Of a stretch of DNA of 24,318 nt, positions 21,612 to 24,318 are shown one piece after another (position 1 is the stretch's first letter; the number at the start of each line of letters is the position of its first letter). A program made the position numbers and the translations under genes. The stretch spans positions 1 through 24,318 of the IMG/VR virus record IMGVR_UViG_3300031565_004156; one strand, 5' to 3'. Source of the DNA: a virus. Below the pieces are notes generated by a model, which ran no database searches, was not told the origin of the DNA, and saw nothing but the letters and a program-made list of their open reading frames with translations.

Positions 21612-23246
21612 CTAGTACCCCGTGCTTCCCTTCGGTTTGTACTTGCCGCGGTCGATGGTCGGTTCGTCTAATACGAGATGCTCCGGCTCCAGCATGATCC
21701 CGTACTTCCAGGCGGCGAGAACGTGGTGCTTGCGCGAATACTTGCGCTGCTCTACGTGCCGCTGCATCGCCACCTCGTCCCACACCTCGTCCCGTATCTG
21801 TCGAATCAGCGTCCCGCATCGCCGCATGAACAGATACTTGCGGTCAACGAATCCCTGGTTGGCCTTCTGGATGAAGGGTGTTTCCTCGGACTGGGACCGC
21901 ACGACGGGGAAAATACCCAAGTCCTTGAGTTGCTCTTCGCTGTTCTTCAGTCCCCGTCCGGTGATCTGGCGCGCATCCTTGGGGTCTATCCCCGTGAATG
22001 CCACCTGCACGCCCGTCTTCGTGTCCTGATCCAGCACATGGGCAACCTGCTCGGCGATGTCCACCTGCTCGGGACAATATTCGTCCCAGGTGATGATGTC
22101 GCCGTTCTTCACCAGGCATATTGAACCGCGCCCACCACAACTGTCGCACCCCTCACCCTTACACGTCTTGCACTCCTCACTTGGTATCGGATACCCCTTG
22201 GCACGCCACTTCTCCACGTCCTTCGCCACACTGATCCAGACCCAGGCGGCTCCCGTCACGCCGGGATCGTGGGCGCGAATGCAGGGCCAATCGCGGGGAA
22301 GGAAGAAGTCGTCAATGACGTTCGCATTCGTGAAGCCGATAAAGACCTTGCCTTCGCGCTGGTCCCAGGAGCCGTAGAGGTGTCGCTTCTTGTGCTGTTC
22401 GGGCCACCCATCGGCGCGCTCGAACCAATCGGCAGGCACGGCGGGCTGCCCACCCCTCATCTTCTCCTTGAGGTCGAACGCGGAACCCTGGATGAGTACG
22501 GTGTTCCGGTTGGGCGACTCTACGGCATGTTGCCAAACCCAGTTATGGCCCGCGTAGTTGGCTGTCACGTACATCTGCGGCACCGATGCACCCCACTTCT
22601 TCGACATCCCCACCCGATTCAGCCGCCCCTGGAGCATGACGTAGATTTCCGGCGTCATGTCTGAGGCGTCCTCCGGGTTATACCCGTTAGGGACCTCGCT
22701 GGCCTCCTCTATCCAGATGGCCCCATACTCGGTCGAACCAAGCCTCTGGGCGTCCTTGAGATGCTGAAACTGTATCGCCGCCCCACCCGGCAACTTCAAC
22801 TGCCGGACCCCAGCCCTCCACAAGGCGACATCCCGCGGCAAATCCGGGTCATCTAGGTTCTTCCACTCTACCCCCGGAGGCGCAAAAAGCGCCGATAACG
22901 CCCCGGCCAGAGAGACCATCGTAGAGTGATAGAGCATGTTGTATTCGTAACGACATATCAGGAGTGGGACCGAGGGCCAGCGGTAGGCCCGTTGGAGAAA
23001 CTTGAGCGCCATTCCCTCAGATTTCCCGGTACGATAACCTCCCGTATAGATCACGGTCCCCTTGTCCGTGTCCGTGAGTTCTCGCTGCGCCGGACTCGGC
23101 GAGAGGTCTGCGACGCGCCAGGGGTCCTCCATGCACCACTCACGGAGCCGCCGCAACCCTACCTTGCGACCCAATTTCGCTACATATGCCGGGTCAGCCC
23201 CGACCAACTCAGCTACGGATTGCGGTTGTACCACCGCAAACCCCAC
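21612..23246 (-). CDS. Terminase large subunit (ATPase-nuclease) with zinc-ribbon-like insert
   Basis: 544 residues from a GTG at 23246, six bases after the preceding stop; no strong ribosome site. ATPase: Walker A TGGYRTGKS (68-76), Walker B AIWIEEA (176-182) with the catalytic Glu, and a coupling-type strand MYVTANYAGHNW (225-236). Nuclease: first metal Asp in AHDPG (D327), second probably in GIDPKD (D421). The last acidic motif, usually near 'DHxxDALRY', reads KHHVLAAWKYGIM (506-518), without Asp. Between the first two nuclease motifs lies C359-x2-C362-x4-C367-x2-C370-x6-C377 with DnaJ-like CxxCxGxGC spacing, probably a metal-binding loop. The enzyme cuts and pumps DNA into the procapsid through the portal encoded just downstream. 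Confidence 0.9.
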   Translation of the reverse strand: MGFAVVQPQSVAELVGADPAYVAKLGRKVGLRRLREWCMEDPWRVADLSPSPAQRELTDTDKGTVIYTGGYRTGKSEGMALKFLQRAYRWPSVPLLICRYEYNMLYHSTMVSLAGALSALFAPPGVEWKNLDDPDLPRDVALWRAGVRQLKLPGGAAIQFQHLKDAQRLGSTEYGAIWIEEASEVPNGYNPEDASDMTPEIYVMLQGRLNRVGMSKKWGASVPQMYVTANYAGHNWVWQHAVESPNRNTVLIQGSAFDLKEKMRGGQPAVPADWFERADGWPEQHKKRHLYGSWDQREGKVFIGFTNANVIDDFFLPRDWPCIRAHDPGVTGAAWVWISVAKDVEKWRAKGYPIPSEECKTCKGEGCDSCGGRGSICLVKNGDIITWDEYCPEQVDIAEQVAHVLDQDTKTGVQVAFTGIDPKDARQITGRGLKNSEEQLKDLGIFPVVRSQSEETPFIQKANQGFVDRKYLFMRRCGTLIRQIRDEVWDEVAMQRHVEQRKYSRKHHVLAAWKYGIMLEPEHLVLDEPTIDRGKYKPKGSTGY

Positions 23247-23252
23247 AGAGAC

Positions 23253-24071
23253 TCATTTACTGCTCACCACATCCATCTGCGCCAGCGCCGAAGTCCCTAT
23301 CTGTCCCCCATGCGCGCCCACCCACGCCTTCAGGTCCTTCGGGAAGCACTTCCCGCCCACGCCATCGCCGATTGGCAGTGTGTGGTAGGGGTCGATCCAC
23401 GGAATCGCCATGACCGCGTTGCGTACCTCATCGGGATTCGCGCAGGCGGAGAGGAATTCTCGCCACCAGGCCGCCTTCACCGCCCCGTGACAGTTGATCG
23501 CATACTTGATTTCCGACGCCGTACGCCAGTCCGTGGCGATGTAGGCGACTCGCGGCCCCAGGATAGGTTTCCAGAAGTCCAATACCTCCTGCGCCTTCTC
23601 TCCTGCGGCAACCACCAGGCTAACATCGGTTTCCTCTCGCCAGGGCGCAAAGGGAGACTCGCCGATGAACTCGGGCTGATAGACCGTGTTCGCGTGCTTG
23701 TAGTATTCATCTGACATCGTGCTCCGAATCACGATTAGGGGCGCATCCAGCCAGGAAAGTACCTCGCCTACCGCCGTCGTATTCACGATGCCATTGTCTT
23801 TCGTGGGCGTTGGAACGCAGACGAAGACGATTTCACACTCATTCACCCGGTCGCCCCACTCATCCACCAGACGCCACGCCGGTAACCGCATGCCGTCGTT
23901 GCCGCCGAAGGAAGTTTCGTTATCCACCGCCACTATCTCATGCCCGTAACATGCGCGGGCGACCGCCTGCCCCACATACCCCATCCCCACAATGCCGACT
24001 TTCATGCCCTTGGGCCTCCCAACCCCCGGATACGGTATTCCCCGCCGCTCGTGACCGCCATAGGCGCTCAT
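23253..24071 (-). CDS. Nucleotide-sugar (UDP-glucose 6-dehydrogenase-like) dehydrogenase, lacking the C-terminal domain
   Basis: 272 residues from the ATG at 24071, which overlaps the upstream TGA (ATGA) and has GGAG nearby; an ATG at 24005 preceded by GGAGG would remove 22 residues and begin at the NAD domain. KVGIVGMGYVGQAVA (24-38) is the NAD-binding loop, IVAVD is the ribose-contact strand, FVCVPTPT (83-90) and YQPEFIGES (131-139) follow as in the UDP-glucose/GDP-mannose dehydrogenase family. EIKYAINCHGAVKAAWWREF (187-206) is the central helix with catalytic Lys and Asn; GVGGKCFPKD (237-246) holds the catalytic Cys242. Only 26 residues follow, whereas complete enzymes have another 150 or so forming the UDP-sugar domain. 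It may act on an unusual donor or be a reduced form. It implies synthesis of an oxidised sugar nucleotide. Confidence 0.8.
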   Translation of the reverse strand: MSAYGGHERRGIPYPGVGRPKGMKVGIVGMGYVGQAVARACYGHEIVAVDNETSFGGNDGMRLPAWRLVDEWGDRVNECEIVFVCVPTPTKDNGIVNTTAVGEVLSWLDAPLIVIRSTMSDEYYKHANTVYQPEFIGESPFAPWREETDVSLVVAAGEKAQEVLDFWKPILGPRVAYIATDWRTASEIKYAINCHGAVKAAWWREFLSACANPDEVRNAVMAIPWIDPYHTLPIGDGVGGKCFPKDLKAWVGAHGGQIGTSALAQMDVVSSK

Positions 24072-24318
24072 TCAGTCTCCAGGTGCTCACGGACCTTGGC
24101 GAGGATCGGGTAGTAACCCTGTGCAAATCGGAGGCGCTGATTCGTGGTCAAGGTCGCGTCCTTCGCGTCTATTTCTAGGCCATCCAACATCTCCACCAAC
24201 TCCCGTACGGCCTCGCGGAGGGGGTCGGGTATATCCCGCGTTCGATTGGCGACAGATGGATCGGTCTCCCCAATTTCAGGATGCTCCGCGAGGAGTTTCT
24301 TTCCCGCGGCTATGTCTG
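24068..24318 (-). CDS. C-terminal part of an unrecognised protein (N-terminus off window)
   Basis: 82 codons are open to the right edge and end at a TGA overlapping the next ATG (ATGA). The visible part is mainly helical and charged: AAGKKLLAEHPEIGETDPSV, then DPLREAVRELVEMLDGLEID and QRLRFAQGYYPILAKVREHL. It lies one gene before the terminase large subunit, where a small terminase subunit might be, but nothing here identifies it as one. Its coupling to the sugar dehydrogenase says they are co-translated. Confidence 0.6.
   Translation of the reverse strand, partial: DIAAGKKLLAEHPEIGETDPSVANRTRDIPDPLREAVRELVEMLDGLEIDAKDATLTTNQRLRFAQGYYPILAKVREHLETE

Noticed and set aside
24068-24318. Terminase small subunit
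   Set aside because: Position is suggestive, but only the C-terminal 82 residues are visible and they show no DNA-binding motif.
1-24318. tRNA genes, CRISPR arrays, insertion sequences, attachment sites, integrase, lysis genes, tape measure
   Set aside because: None seen by eye on either strand; large-scale direct repeats with spacers or transposase motifs are absent.

Overview
The window is a stretch of the virion-assembly module of a tailed double-stranded DNA phage (or prophage) from a GC-rich bacterial host that I cannot name. All 25 protein genes read on the minus strand, so transcription runs from high to low coordinates. Gene order is a partial upstream gene, a nucleotide-sugar dehydrogenase, TerL, portal, scaffold, decoration proteins, major capsid, a sugar-modification cassette, neck adaptors, tail nozzle and internal/ejection proteins. 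There is no tape measure, tail tube or sheath gene, so a short-tailed (podovirus-like) particle is the best reading. No integrase, lysis gene, polymerase, tRNA or CRISPR array was seen.

Right end to centre (24318-15504): the C-terminal part of an unrecognised protein overlaps by ATGA a short UDP-glucose-6-dehydrogenase-like protein that keeps the catalytic Cys but lacks the usual C-terminal domain. Next come TerL, with a four/five-Cys zinc-ribbon-like insert in its nuclease half, a 126-aa unknown, the portal, an 88-aa helical protein, a scaffold-like protein and a basic 159-aa protein. A 286-bp gap rich in inverted repeats follows, then two tandem paralogous decoration-like proteins and a Mu gpT-like major capsid protein. 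After the capsid gene is a second, 109-bp, non-coding segment with a 10-bp inverted repeat.

Centre (15394-9731): a five-gene-length interruption of the usual capsid-to-neck order holds a parallel beta-helix protein, two tandem SAM methyltransferase-like proteins and a 1002-residue protein with three glycosyltransferase-like modules and a TPR segment. From the first methyltransferase to the glycosyltransferase the genes overlap (11 nt, then ATGA). With the sugar dehydrogenase upstream, this suggests a virus that makes or attaches a modified sugar, most likely on its own particle or on the host surface. The function is inferred.

Left part (9753-1): a 138-aa beta-rich protein, a 50-aa Cys-rich protein not usually called because of its size, a 71-aa unknown, two tandem paralogous neck-adaptor-like proteins, a 939-aa tail-nozzle-like protein with a jelly-roll-like insert, a 66-aa protein, then three consecutive probable internal/ejection proteins, the last running off the left edge after 797 codons. 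Nearly every junction is an overlap or a gap under 25 bp; the only two real gaps flank the decoration/capsid block.
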